From Flavobacterium potami (GTDB lineage Bacteria > Bacteroidota > Bacteroidia > Flavobacteriales > Flavobacteriaceae), in assembly GCF_020026915.1 (NCBI RefSeq), contig NZ_JAINUY010000002.1, positions 682,001 to 746,000 of the forward strand: a DNA stretch of 64,000 nucleotides, written 5' to 3'. The notes under the pieces were generated by a model. The model ran no database searches. It was not told where the DNA came from and saw nothing but the letters and a program-made list of their open reading frames with translations. The position numbers and the translations under genes were made by a program. Below are positions 8,187 through 16,563 of the stretch, one piece after another. Position 1 is the first letter of the stretch; each line of letters begins with the position of its first letter.

Positions 8187-8411
8187 ATGCAAAATCAGTC
8201 CAAAGATCCTTTACACGGAATTACACTTCAAAAAATTGTCGAAACATTAGTCGATTATTATGGTTTTGATACTTTAGGAGAACTGATTCCGATAAAGTGT
8301 TTTAATTCAAATCCAAGTGTAAAGTCAAGTTTGACTTTTTTACGAAAAACAGATTGGGCTCGTAAAAAAGTTGAGGAGCTTTACATTAAAACATTGCCTA
8401 AATTAGGTTGA
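8187..8411 (+). CDS. VF530/DUF2132 family small DNA-binding-like protein
   Basis: A 74-residue protein covering the whole DUF2132 (VF530) family: [20 protein letters not shown], then [20 protein letters not shown] and [11 protein letters not shown]. The family is small, widespread and structurally characterised, with a proposed DNA-binding role but no firm function. I used the ATG at 8187 because the family begins here; a longer frame from 8148 would start inside the hairpin. It sits alone between smpB and a convergent outer-membrane protein gene. Confidence 0.88.
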   Translation: MQNQSKDPLHGITLQKIVETLVDYYGFDTLGELIPIKCFNSNPSVKSSLTFLRKTDWARKKVEELYIKTLPKLG

Positions 8412-8416
8412 TTTTT

Positions 8417-8971
8417 TTATAATTTATAAGAAATCATTACACCACCACGGTACGGAAGCCATTCGCCACTTTTATTCCAATTGACTGTTTTTTCATATCT
8501 TCCTGGAGTTCCATCATTGTATTTACCATGGTAAAATCCTTGATGCCAGCCTCCACCAACAAAAAAGTCCAGTACAAATTTGTCATTTAGTTTTAAGTTG
8601 TAGCCAACCGTAGCTCCAATTCTGTAACCAAAACCATCTTCGTAATGATTGCTGTCCCAATAATTCCATTTTTGTAATTGGTATCTGTCAGCTCCAATAT
8701 GTGCACCAGCATAGAAACCATTGTATTTTTCTTTAAAATGATAACGAATTTCAGGTGTAAACGTAACGAACTTAATAGGATGTTTTCCGTCAAATGACTC
8801 CCAAAATGATGCCATAACATCGGCACTAAATGTTGTTTTTTCTCCAATACTTGTTTCAATTCCGATATTTGGAACTAAAAGCAAAGCAGTTGCACCATTA
8901 AATTTGACAAAAGTCTGACTTTGTAATTGAGAAGCTAAAAGAAGAACAGCAACGGCGAGTATTTTTTTCAT
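8417..8971 (-). CDS. DUF3575-like outer-membrane protein
   Basis: A 184-residue protein with a signal peptide (MKKILAVAVLLLASQLQSQ) and alternating aromatic beta strands ending in Y-x-L (ISYKL), typical of a small outer-membrane beta barrel. Segments such as TPEIRYHF, GFYAGAHIGADRY and GYRIGATVGYNL resemble the DUF3575 family of Bacteroidota. Its role is unknown; structural proteins or receptors of the outer membrane are possible. I placed the start at the ATG at 8971, where the signal peptide begins, instead of the longer frame from 9010. Confidence 0.75.
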   Translation of the reverse strand: MKKILAVAVLLLASQLQSQTFVKFNGATALLLVPNIGIETSIGEKTTFSADVMASFWESFDGKHPIKFVTFTPEIRYHFKEKYNGFYAGAHIGADRYQLQKWNYWDSNHYEDGFGYRIGATVGYNLKLNDKFVLDFFVGGGWHQGFYHGKYNDGTPGRYEKTVNWNKSGEWLPYRGGVMISYKL

Positions 8972-9093
8972 GGTATTTTGTAATCGCAGGTAAAAATTTA
9001 TTTTCGGCACAAATATAACGTAACAAAGTTCTTACTATTGCTGATTAACCTACTTTTAACAAGATTATTTTTTGTCAGAATGGAGTAATTGGT

Positions 9094-9642
9094 TTAATTG
9101 TTTAACAATGAATAAATTACCTTGTCTAAAAATTTCCCTTCATAAAATTCAGATTCTTTAAAGTGCGCTTCTTTTGTAAATCCGCATTTTTGAAGTACTC
9201 TTTCCGAAGCATAGTTTTCGGGTGCTATTACTGCTTCAATAGAATGTAGTTTTAGATCTTTAAAACCGTATTTTATCAATCGATTTACAGCTTCCGGAAC
9301 AATACCTTTTCCATGAAATTCGGGTAAAATCATATAACCAATTTCGGCACGATAATTTTCTGGCTGTAACCTGTAAAATCCAATGATTCCCAATAATTTA
9401 GAACTACTTTTAAATCTTATTGCCCAATTAATTCCTTCATTTGTCGTGATTTTATCCAAAATCATTCTAATATGTTCCAGCGCTCCTTCGTTATCTTTTA
9501 CTAATGGTCTTGGAATATATTTCATCGTTTCAGGATTAGAGCGTAATTGAAAAACTTCATTTACGTCTTGCTCTGAAATGCTATCTAATAATAGACGTTC
9601 TGTTTCAAGAATAGGAAAAGGAGAAAAGTTAAATTCTAACAT
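9094..9642 (-). CDS. GNAT N-acetyltransferase, RimJ/RimL type
   Basis: A 182-residue acetyltransferase. The start FPILETERLLLD is the standard RimJ/RimL opening, followed by IGFYRLQPENYRAEIGYMILPEFHGKGI, where the pyrophosphate-binding loop H-G-K-G-I contacts acetyl-CoA, and APENYASERVLQKCGF near the C-terminus. Substrates are N-termini of ribosomal proteins or small amines; none can be assigned here. The ATG at 9642 lies 10 bases after the stop of the epimerase-like gene, so both form one transcript. Confidence 0.88.
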   Translation of the reverse strand: MLEFNFSPFPILETERLLLDSISEQDVNEVFQLRSNPETMKYIPRPLVKDNEGALEHIRMILDKITTNEGINWAIRFKSSSKLLGIIGFYRLQPENYRAEIGYMILPEFHGKGIVPEAVNRLIKYGFKDLKLHSIEAVIAPENYASERVLQKCGFTKEAHFKESEFYEGKFLDKVIYSLLNN

Positions 9643-9652
9643 CTGAAATGTA

Positions 9653-10504
9653 TTAATGTATGGTAATTGTGAATTTTGCCGCAAAGCTTTTATTTTCTTC
9701 TAAAATTAAAATTCCCTCTTTTTCATATAAATTTCCAGAATTTTGATCGGTGTCAGAATAACCAAGCCAAGGTTCAATACAAATAAAAGGAGCATTTTCT
9801 TTTGTCCAGATTCCTAAACTTGGAAAATCGTTGTAATCCACTTTAACATAAGGTTTTGAATCTTTTAATATAGTCAATGATTTAGAATTTAAAGTTTTAA
9901 AAATCAAAGCATCATTTTTAAAAAGCTCGTAGTTTAAAGGAATTTCATCATTTATTGTTTCTAAAATTTTAGTTTTAGAAGAAATCAGATCGTTTTCCAA
10001 TAAATAGTATTTCAGTTCTTCTTCTTTTTCGAATTTCATCGCATATTGTTCGAAATGATCAGGCAAAGCAATTGCAGGATGTGCACCAATTGAAAAAGGT
10101 AATTTTTCAGTTCCTTTATTAAGTACTTTATATTCCAACTCTAATGAACTTTCGTTTAAAGTATAAATAAGCTGTAACTCAAAATCAAAAGGATATTTTT
10201 TTAAAGTTTCTTCTGAAGATTTTAAAGAGAAAATAGCTTTGTTTTCAGCTTTTTCAATTAACTCAAATTCCATATCACGAGCGAAACCATGTCTAGGTAA
10301 TTGGTATTCTTTGCCATTAATTTTATAAGTATTGTTTTTTAATGTTCCGACAATTGGAAAAAGAACTGGAGAATGTTTCCCCCAGAAATCTGGATTTCCT
10401 TCCCAGATATATTCTTGTTTTTTATTGTCTTTTAAAGAATATAATTCTGCTCCAAGATGTTTTATTGAAGCTGTAAGTGTTGAATTTGAGATTGTTGTAT
10501 TCAA
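9653..10504 (-). CDS. Aldose 1-epimerase family protein (LacX-like)
   Basis: A 283-residue protein of the galactose mutarotase superfamily, LacX branch: HLGAELYSLKD at the start, PVLFPIVGTLKNNTYKINGK, LPRHGFARDMEF, and FSIGAHPAIALP carrying the probable active-site histidine. A conserved glutamate is visible in FICIEPWLGYSD near the C-terminus. The family interconverts sugar anomers. Several LacX homologues have no proven substrate. It leads the two-gene transcript with the GNAT gene. Confidence 0.85.
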   Translation of the reverse strand: MNTTISNSTLTASIKHLGAELYSLKDNKKQEYIWEGNPDFWGKHSPVLFPIVGTLKNNTYKINGKEYQLPRHGFARDMEFELIEKAENKAIFSLKSSEETLKKYPFDFELQLIYTLNESSLELEYKVLNKGTEKLPFSIGAHPAIALPDHFEQYAMKFEKEEELKYYLLENDLISSKTKILETINDEIPLNYELFKNDALIFKTLNSKSLTILKDSKPYVKVDYNDFPSLGIWTKENAPFICIEPWLGYSDTDQNSGNLYEKEGILILEENKSFAAKFTITIH

Positions 10505-10688
10505 AATATGTTTTCTAAAGTGGTTGTTTTTTATATTGACGTAAATATATTTTATAAAAATAACTTTTTTACAAAAAGGACTAAATTATTTTATTGATAA
10601 AATTTTGCTAAAATTGAATTTATGTTTTGAATTTTCTCTTTAAATAGCTTTTTTTTTCATTAATTTGCTACATAAACAGCTAAAAAAT

Positions 10689-12953
10689 ATGAAAAAGCAA
10701 TGTGCAAAAGCCATTTTAACCGCGGCTTTATTTTTTGGGATTTCTTCAGTTTGGGCGCAGCAAACTCCTTCAGCGACAACAGCAAATCCAGTAAATAATT
10801 ACAATTATCATGATGCCTTTGGACCGCATTTTTACACAAAAAACGGGACTTCAACTCGTACAGCAAGTGGTCAGCCAGGAGTTGAGTACTGGCAGAATAG
10901 GGCAGATTATCAAATCACGGCAAAATTAAACGGAACAACAAACGAGATTGTTGGTACAGATGAAATTACATATACTAATAACAGTCCAGATAAATTAGGT
11001 TTTCTTTGGCTGAATTTGGATCAGAATTTATTTAAAGAAGATTCTAGAGGTAACGCTGTTGTGCCTTTGACAGGAAGCCGTAACGGTGCTCAAGGACAGG
11101 TTTTTGACGGTGGAAACAAAATTAAATCTGTAAAAGTTATTTCTGGAGGGAAAACCAAAACAGAAGTTGAAGCAAAATATATCGTTACAGATACAAGAAT
11201 GCAGATTTTCCTTCCACAGGAAGTAGCAGCAAAAGGAGGTTCTGTAAAAATTAAGATAGAATTCTCTTTCATCGCACCTTTTGAAGGATCTGATAGAATG
11301 GGAGTTTTAGAAACTAAAAACGGAAAAATCTTTACAATTGCACAATGGTATCCGCGTATGTGTGTGTACGATGATGTAAGAGGATGGAATACTGCTCCAT
11401 ATTTAGGTGCTTCTGAGTTTTATTTAGAATATGGTGATTTTGACGTAAAATTGACTGTTCCAGGAAATCACTTTGTGGTAGCTTCTGGAGAGTTGGTAAA
11501 TGGTCAGGAAGTATTCTCTGCAGATCATTTGAAAAAATATAGAGAAGCTTCAAACAGTGATAAAACGGTAACAATTCGTTCTGAGCAAGAAGCTAATACT
11601 GCTTCAACTGCGGGAGCAGATAAAACTTGGCATTATAAAATTAAAAATGCACGTGATTTTTCTTGGGCATCGTCTCCAGCTTTTATCTTAGACGGAGCAA
11701 AAATCAATCTTCCAAGTGGCAAAAAATCATTAGCATTATCGGCTTATCCAGTTGAAAGTGCAGGGCAGGGCGCTTACGGACGTTCTACAGAATATGTAAA
11801 AGCTTCAATTGAGCATTATTCTAAACAATGGTTCGAATATCCTTATCCAGCGGCTACAAACGTAGCAGGAAATGAAGGAGGAATGGAATATCCTGGAATT
11901 GTTTTCTGTGGATGGAAATCTAAAGGACAAGATCTTTGGGGAGTTACAGATCACGAATTTGGTCACATTTGGTTTCCAATGATTGTGGGTTCAAACGAAA
12001 GATTATTCGGTTGGATGGATGAAGGTTTTAATACTTTTATCAATTCATTAAGTACTGCTGCATTTAATAATGGTGAATATAAAGAAGAGCCAACAAATTT
12101 ACATGAGCAAGCAGAACCATTTACAAGACCTGATTTAGAAACTATTATGAGTTCTCCTGATAATATGAAGGAAGCAAATATCGGTATGTTGTGCTATTTT
12201 AAACCAAGTGCAGGTTTAGTTATTTTAAGAGAACAAGTTTTAGGAAAAGAGCGTTTTGATAATGCATTTAGAACGTATATTCAACGTTGGGCATACAAAC
12301 ACCCACAACCAGATGACTTTTTTAGAAGTATGGAAAATGTTGCTGGAGAAGATTTAAGTTGGTTTTGGAGAAGCTGGTTTGTAAACAACTGGCGTTTTGA
12401 CCAAGGAATCAATTCAATTAAATATGTAAAAAATGATCCTGCAAAAGGAGTAATTATTTCAGTTGAAAATTTTGATAAAATGCCTATGCCGATTGTTTTA
12501 GACGTGAAAACAAAAAGCGGAAAAGTAACAAGAGTTAATCTTCCTGTTGAAATTTGGCAGAAAAATAATGAATGGTCTTTCAAACATAATTCTACTGAAG
12601 AAATTGAAAGTATTACTTTAGATCCTGATCATGCTTTCCCAGATAATAATGAATCAAATAATGTTTGGACGGCAGGAAAAGGTAAAGTTGTAAAAGATGT
12701 AATCTTAGATGGTTATTTAGGAACTTTTGTAACAAACAGAGCGCCATTAACTATTGAAGTGACAGAGAAAAACAGTACTTTGAATGTTGAAATAACAGAC
12801 TTTCCAAAGTTTTCTGTAAAACCAGTTGAAAACGAAAAAGATACATTTGAATCGAAAGGTGCTGGTTTAAAATTCAAATTTAATGAAGCTAAAACTGGAT
12901 TTGATATGATTGTTTTAGGAAATGGACAAGTAATTCCGTTTACTAAGAAGTAA
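10689..12953 (+). CDS. Secreted M1 family zinc metallopeptidase
   Basis: A 754-residue protein with a signal peptide ([20 protein letters not shown], cleaved near AQQ). The M1 zinc site is complete: H422-E-F-G-H426 and E445 in WMDEGFN, with HEXXH-X18-E spacing, preceded by the substrate-binding [10 protein letters not shown] motif (a variant of GxMEN). M1 enzymes remove N-terminal residues from peptides; exported flavobacterial forms probably digest peptides in the periplasm or at the surface. I used the ATG at 10689 because it starts the signal peptide. No T9SS sorting domain is visible at the C-terminus. Confidence 0.9.
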   Translation: MKKQCAKAILTAALFFGISSVWAQQTPSATTANPVNNYNYHDAFGPHFYTKNGTSTRTASGQPGVEYWQNRADYQITAKLNGTTNEIVGTDEITYTNNSPDKLGFLWLNLDQNLFKEDSRGNAVVPLTGSRNGAQGQVFDGGNKIKSVKVISGGKTKTEVEAKYIVTDTRMQIFLPQEVAAKGGSVKIKIEFSFIAPFEGSDRMGVLETKNGKIFTIAQWYPRMCVYDDVRGWNTAPYLGASEFYLEYGDFDVKLTVPGNHFVVASGELVNGQEVFSADHLKKYREASNSDKTVTIRSEQEANTASTAGADKTWHYKIKNARDFSWASSPAFILDGAKINLPSGKKSLALSAYPVESAGQGAYGRSTEYVKASIEHYSKQWFEYPYPAATNVAGNEGGMEYPGIVFCGWKSKGQDLWGVTDHEFGHIWFPMIVGSNERLFGWMDEGFNTFINSLSTAAFNNGEYKEEPTNLHEQAEPFTRPDLETIMSSPDNMKEANIGMLCYFKPSAGLVILREQVLGKERFDNAFRTYIQRWAYKHPQPDDFFRSMENVAGEDLSWFWRSWFVNNWRFDQGINSIKYVKNDPAKGVIISVENFDKMPMPIVLDVKTKSGKVTRVNLPVEIWQKNNEWSFKHNSTEEIESITLDPDHAFPDNNESNNVWTAGKGKVVKDVILDGYLGTFVTNRAPLTIEVTEKNSTLNVEITDFPKFSVKPVENEKDTFESKGAGLKFKFNEAKTGFDMIVLGNGQVIPFTKK

Positions 12954-12971
12954 TATTTAAATTGCAATATT

Positions 12972-13015
12972 AAAAATTCCAAATTCCAACTTTTGTTGGG
13001 GTTTGGGATTTTTTT
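12972..13015 (+). terminator. Terminator of the M1 peptidase gene
   Basis: An imperfect stem, AATTCCAAATTCCAAC (about 12975-12990) against GTTGGGGTTTGGGATT (12995-13010), is followed by a run of T. It lies 19 bases after the stop. Confidence 0.7.
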
Positions 13016-13021
13016 GTATTC

Positions 13022-13143
13022 AGGTTCCAAGTTTCAGGTTTCAAGTTCCAAGTTTCAAGTTCCAAGTTTCAGGTTTTAGATTGACGGTTTTTAGGACAAA
13101 AGAGAAACCTTAGAGCCTTAGCACCTTAGAATCTTAATACCTT
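13022..13143. repeat. GTTTCAAG-type and CTTAGAAC-type dispersed repeats
   Basis: From 13022 to 13078 the words AAGTTTCAGGTTTC and AAGTTCC alternate as degenerate direct repeats. From 13108 to 13143 a second family follows (CCTTAGCACCTTAGAATC). Both families recur in other spacers of this window. Confidence 0.75.
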
Positions 13144-13190
13144 CAAAACAAACATTACATTAAAAAAATGTTAGAATTTTAATTTTTTGT

Positions 13191-13219
13191 TTTGTAAATA
13201 AAAAAAATATGTACTTTTG
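13191..13219 (+). promoter_or_regulatory. Promoter of the arginine/proline operon
   Basis: TTTG at 13191-13194 and TACTTTTG at 13212-13219, separated by 17 bases, match the Bacteroidota consensus perfectly. The predicted start is near 13225, more than 300 bases upstream of the first large gene, which leaves a long leader. Confidence 0.8.
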
Positions 13220-13224
13220 CACCG

Positions 13225-13311
13225 ATGAATAAAATAAGTTTACATATAACTTCTTTGTCACGGACAAACTCACCGATTACTTCTCCCGAAGTACGGACGC
13301 TATCTATATAG
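13225..13311 (+). CDS. Candidate 28-residue leader peptide of the arginine operon
   Basis: An ATG at 13225, almost at the predicted transcription start, opens a 28-codon frame that stops with TAG at 13309-13311. The peptide includes ITSLSRTNSPITSPEVRTLS. Both arginines (codons 13 and 24) use CGG, which is rare in AT-rich flavobacteria. The first CGG lies in an inverted repeat (TTTGTC/GACAAA) that recurs 121 bases downstream. Position, rare arginine codons and alternative pairing suggest an attenuation peptide. It would have little or no 5' untranslated region, so translation is uncertain. Confidence 0.4.
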   Translation: MNKISLHITSLSRTNSPITSPEVRTLSI

Positions 13312-13391
13312 AGTTCACTGAGTTTTATAGCCGTATATTTATTCATATCCATTTTTCATTTTGAAATCACATAATTTGTCCATTGGACAAA
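13254..13391 (+). promoter_or_regulatory. Structured leader of the arginine operon with two TTTGTC/GACAAA inverted repeats
   Basis: The first repeat is TTTGTC-ACG-GACAAA (13254-13268), the second is the 17-base palindrome TTTGTCCA-T-TGGACAAA (13375-13391). Each left arm can pair with either right arm, so local and long-range folds are mutually exclusive. Between them lies another hairpin, from TACGG (about 13292) to ATAGCCGTA (about 13328-13336). No poly-T tract follows the second palindrome directly, so a classical terminator is not obvious. A repressor recognising the palindromes is an alternative. Confidence 0.5.
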
Positions 13392-13547
13392 CATATCCTA
13401 AAAGTATTTATTATTTTGTAAATTTTCTTAATCAAGGTTTTGATTTTGAGAATGTTACTTCTTTTATGCTTAATTTTATTGGATTCAATTCTGGATTTCA
13501 AACGAGTCAATATGCTTTAATTTTTAACTCTAACTTCAATTATTGAA

Positions 13548-14183
13548 ATGAAGATCTCTATTGTTGTTACCCAGGAAGAACACTTCAAATTCGCACAAGA
13601 AATCTGCGATACGATAGAATCATCTGCCTTGTTAAGAGGTACGGGGATTGCTAAAAGAACTCCTGAGTATATTCAGAAAAAAATGTCGAATGGTGATGCG
13701 ATGATTGCTCTGGCCGATGGAAAATTTGCAGGTTTTTGTTATATCGAAAGCTGGGAACATGGAAAATTCGTGGCGCATTCTGGCTTAATTGTACACCCTG
13801 ACTACAGAAGTTTAGGTTTGGCAAAAAAGATCAAATCGAAAGTTTTTGATTATTCTTTGAAGAGATATCCTGATGCTAAAATATTCGGAATTACAACTGG
13901 TTTGGCGGTAATGAAAATTAACTCTGAATTAGGTTATAAACCTGTTCCTTTCTCAGAATTGACAACTGATCCAAGTTTTTGGGCTGGATGTAAAACGTGT
14001 ACAAACTTCCCAATTTTACAAAGCAAAGAAAACAAAATGTGTCTTTGTACTGGAATGTTGTACGACCCAAAAGAAAAACAAAAAAATCCGCCGAGACATC
14101 CTTTTAACGAGGCTGTTTTAAGCAGATTGAAAAAAATCAAACAGGCTTTATTTTTAAATAAAATATTGTCATTTTTTGTTTAA
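13548..14183 (+). CDS. GNAT acyltransferase heading the arginine operon (candidate N-acylglutamate synthase)
   Basis: A 211-residue protein. The GNAT core occupies residues about 1-140, with FAGFCYIESWEHGKFVAHSGLIVHPDYR and the CoA-binding RSLGLAKKIK segment. The C-terminal 70 residues carry four or more cysteines (CKTCTNFP, MCLCTGMLYDP) and a basic tail. The operon has argC, argD, argF', argB, argE, argG and argH but no argJ or ordinary argA, so this gene most probably supplies the first step, acylation of glutamate. This role is inferred from position and from bifunctional or stand-alone GNAT synthases known elsewhere. The acyl group may be succinyl rather than acetyl. Confidence 0.75.
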   Translation: MKISIVVTQEEHFKFAQEICDTIESSALLRGTGIAKRTPEYIQKKMSNGDAMIALADGKFAGFCYIESWEHGKFVAHSGLIVHPDYRSLGLAKKIKSKVFDYSLKRYPDAKIFGITTGLAVMKINSELGYKPVPFSELTTDPSFWAGCKTCTNFPILQSKENKMCLCTGMLYDPKEKQKNPPRHPFNEAVLSRLKKIKQALFLNKILSFFV

Positions 14184-14246
14184 TAAATTAAAATAGAAAA
14201 AATCTCAAACTGCTACATACGAAAGTATTAGCCTAAATTATAAAAA

Positions 14247-15440
14247 ATGAAAAAAGTAGTATTAGCTTATAGCGGAGGATTAGATACCTCGTATTGTTTG
14301 AAATATTTAAAAAATGAAAAAGGATACGAAGTTCACACTGTTCTTGTTGACACAGGAGGATTTTCTGCTGAAGAATTAACAGCTATTGAAAAAAGAGCTT
14401 ATGAATTGGGAAGTGCACAACACGCAAACCTAACAATCGTAGACAAATATTATGATAAAGCTATTAAATATTTGATTTTCGGAAACGTATTAAAAAACAA
14501 TACTTATCCATTATCAGTAAGTGCAGAGCGTGTTTTTCAAGCTATTGAAGCAATTAAATATGCTAAAAAAGTAGGAGCAAGCGCAATCGCACACGGAAGT
14601 ACTGGTGCAGGAAATGACCAAATTCGTTTTGATTTGATTTTTCAAACGATCGCTCCGGAAATCGAAATCATTACACCAATTAGAGATTTAAAACTTTCAA
14701 GACAAGAAGAAGTTGATTACTTATCTCAAAATGGAGTTCACTATTCTTGGGAAAAAGCACAATATTCTATCAATAAAGGACTTTGGGGAACAAGTGTTGG
14801 AGGAAAAGAAACTTTAACTTCAGGACAGCCATTACCAAGTGAAGCTTATCCTTCGCAATTACAAAAAGATGGAGAAGAAAAAGTTACGCTTCATTTTGAG
14901 CAAGGAGAATTAGTTGGTTTAAACGGAAAAACAGATAAACCTTCAAACAATATTGTAGCGCTTGAAAAATTAGCAAACGCTTACGCAATTGGAAGAGATA
15001 TCCACGTTGGAGACACTATCATCGGAATTAAAGGAAGAGTTGGTTTTGAAGCTGCTGCTCCGTTAATTATCATCAAAGCACACCATTTATTAGAGAAACA
15101 TACTTTAGGAAAATGGCAACAATACTGGAAAGAGCAGTTAGGAAACTGGTACGGAATGTTGTTTCACGAAGGTCAGTTTTTAGATCCTGTAATGAGAAAC
15201 ATCGAAACTTTCTTGCAAGACACTCAAAAAACAGTAAATGGAACAGTAACTGTTTCATTAAAACCATATCACTTCTCACTTGACGGAATCGAATCTGAAA
15301 ATGATTTGATGAACACTGGTTTCGGTCAGTATGGCGAAATGAACAATGCTTGGACATCTGAAGATGCAAAAGGATTTATTAAGATTTTAGGAAATGCTCA
15401 AAATATTTTCTCATCTGTAAACAAATTAGACCATGATTAA
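14247..15440 (+). CDS. argG: Argininosuccinate synthase
   Basis: A 397-residue ATP-dependent ligase that joins citrulline and aspartate. The ATP pyrophosphatase loop AYSGGLDTSYCLKYL is at residues 7-21, followed by IAHGSTGAGNDQIRFD, which binds aspartate and citrulline, and KETLTSGQPLPSEAYP. The N- and C-terminal regions match the Bacteroidota type of ArgG. It follows the GNAT gene after 63 bases. Its end overlaps the start of argC by 8 bases, which suggests translational coupling. Confidence 0.96.
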   Translation: MKKVVLAYSGGLDTSYCLKYLKNEKGYEVHTVLVDTGGFSAEELTAIEKRAYELGSAQHANLTIVDKYYDKAIKYLIFGNVLKNNTYPLSVSAERVFQAIEAIKYAKKVGASAIAHGSTGAGNDQIRFDLIFQTIAPEIEIITPIRDLKLSRQEEVDYLSQNGVHYSWEKAQYSINKGLWGTSVGGKETLTSGQPLPSEAYPSQLQKDGEEKVTLHFEQGELVGLNGKTDKPSNNIVALEKLANAYAIGRDIHVGDTIIGIKGRVGFEAAAPLIIIKAHHLLEKHTLGKWQQYWKEQLGNWYGMLFHEGQFLDPVMRNIETFLQDTQKTVNGTVTVSLKPYHFSLDGIESENDLMNTGFGQYGEMNNAWTSEDAKGFIKILGNAQNIFSSVNKLDHD

Positions 15441-16410
15441 TGTCGGAATTATTGGTGGTTCGGGCTACACAGCCGGAGAACTCATTAGAATTTTAATGTA
15501 TCATCCAAAAGTAAATATCGATTTTGTTTACAGTACAACAAACGCTGGAAAACCTCTTTCTGTAGCGCACCACGATTTGATGGGCGATATTGAAATGAAT
15601 TTCACAGCTGAAATCAATCCGAATGTGAATGTTGTTTTCTTGTGTTTAGGTCACGGAAAATCGATTTCATTTTTGAAAGAAAATCAGTTTGCAAGTCATA
15701 CTAAAATCATCGATTTAGGAAATGATTTCAGATTGAATAAGAATGCGCATTTCGAAGGAAAAGATTTTGTTTACGGATTGCCAGAAATCAATAAAGCTGA
15801 AATCAAAAAAGCAAATTATATTGCCAATCCAGGTTGTTTTGCAACGGCTATTCAGTTGGCTTTATTGCCTTTAGCAGAACATAATTTATTGAATAATGAT
15901 GTTCATATTAATGCAACAACGGGAAGTACAGGAGCAGGAGTAAGTCTTTCAGAAACTTCTCATTTCAGCTGGAGAAACAATAATATGTCTCATTACAAAG
16001 CTTTTGAACACCAACATTTAGGTGAAATTTCAGAAAGTTTGGTTCAGCTGCAAGATGATTTTGACAGTGAATTGCTTTTTATTCCGAACAGAGGGGATTT
16101 TCCAAGAGGAATTTTTGCAACGCTTTACACATTATGCGATGACAGTTTGGAGCAATTAGTTGAAAAGTATGAAGAGTTCTATAAAAATGAACCTTTCGTA
16201 ACGGTTACAACAGCCAACATCAACATGAAACAAGTGGTTCAAACAAATAAATGCATCATTAGTTTATTGAAAAAAGGAAACCGGGTTCTCATAACATCAA
16301 TTATAGATAACTTAACCAAGGGTGCTTCAGGACAAGCGATCCAGAACATGAATTTAATGTTCGGATTAGAAGAAACCACAGGTTTACATTTGAAACCAAG
16401 CGGATTTTAG
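15433..16410 (+). CDS. argC: N-acyl-gamma-glutamyl-phosphate reductase
   Basis: A 325-residue NADPH-dependent reductase that converts N-acylglutamyl phosphate to the semialdehyde. Visible are the Rossmann motif GGSGYTAGEL (8-17), the catalytic Cys C135 in NPGCFATA, and HQHLGEI for the catalytic histidine. The start overlaps argG by 8 bases (ATG at 15433). In a succinyl-dependent pathway the substrate would carry a succinyl group. Confidence 0.96.
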   Translation: MINVGIIGGSGYTAGELIRILMYHPKVNIDFVYSTTNAGKPLSVAHHDLMGDIEMNFTAEINPNVNVVFLCLGHGKSISFLKENQFASHTKIIDLGNDFRLNKNAHFEGKDFVYGLPEINKAEIKKANYIANPGCFATAIQLALLPLAEHNLLNNDVHINATTGSTGAGVSLSETSHFSWRNNNMSHYKAFEHQHLGEISESLVQLQDDFDSELLFIPNRGDFPRGIFATLYTLCDDSLEQLVEKYEEFYKNEPFVTVTTANINMKQVVQTNKCIISLLKKGNRVLITSIIDNLTKGASGQAIQNMNLMFGLEETTGLHLKPSGF

Positions 16411-16419
16411 GAAAAATTT

Positions 16420-16546
16420 GTTTCAGGTTTTAAGTTTCAAGTTTCACGTTCTATGTGTAACCTGAAACATGAAACCTGAAACTCAAATCAGTTTCAAGTT
16501 CAAAGTTTCAAGTTCTGCAGATAACTTGAAACATGAAACCTGAAAC
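16420..16546. repeat. Two tandem hairpins of the GTTTCAAG/CTTGAAAC family
   Basis: Hairpin one spans 16420-16482 (GTTTCAGGTTTTAAGTTTC against CATGAAACCTGAAAC) and hairpin two spans 16491-16546 (GTTTCAAGTTCAAAG against CTTGAAACATGAAACC). They fill the argC-argD spacer almost completely. The same family occurs at 13022, 45907 and 46677. Confidence 0.85.
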
Positions 16547-16563
16547 AAAATAAACAAAACAAA

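Noticed and set aside
13361..13546. 61-codon frame that ends one base before the GNAT gene
   Set aside because: It starts with TTG, overlaps the leader palindrome and shows no recognisable family; its composition looks like AT-rich leader DNA. It could be a coupling ORF but I cannot support it.
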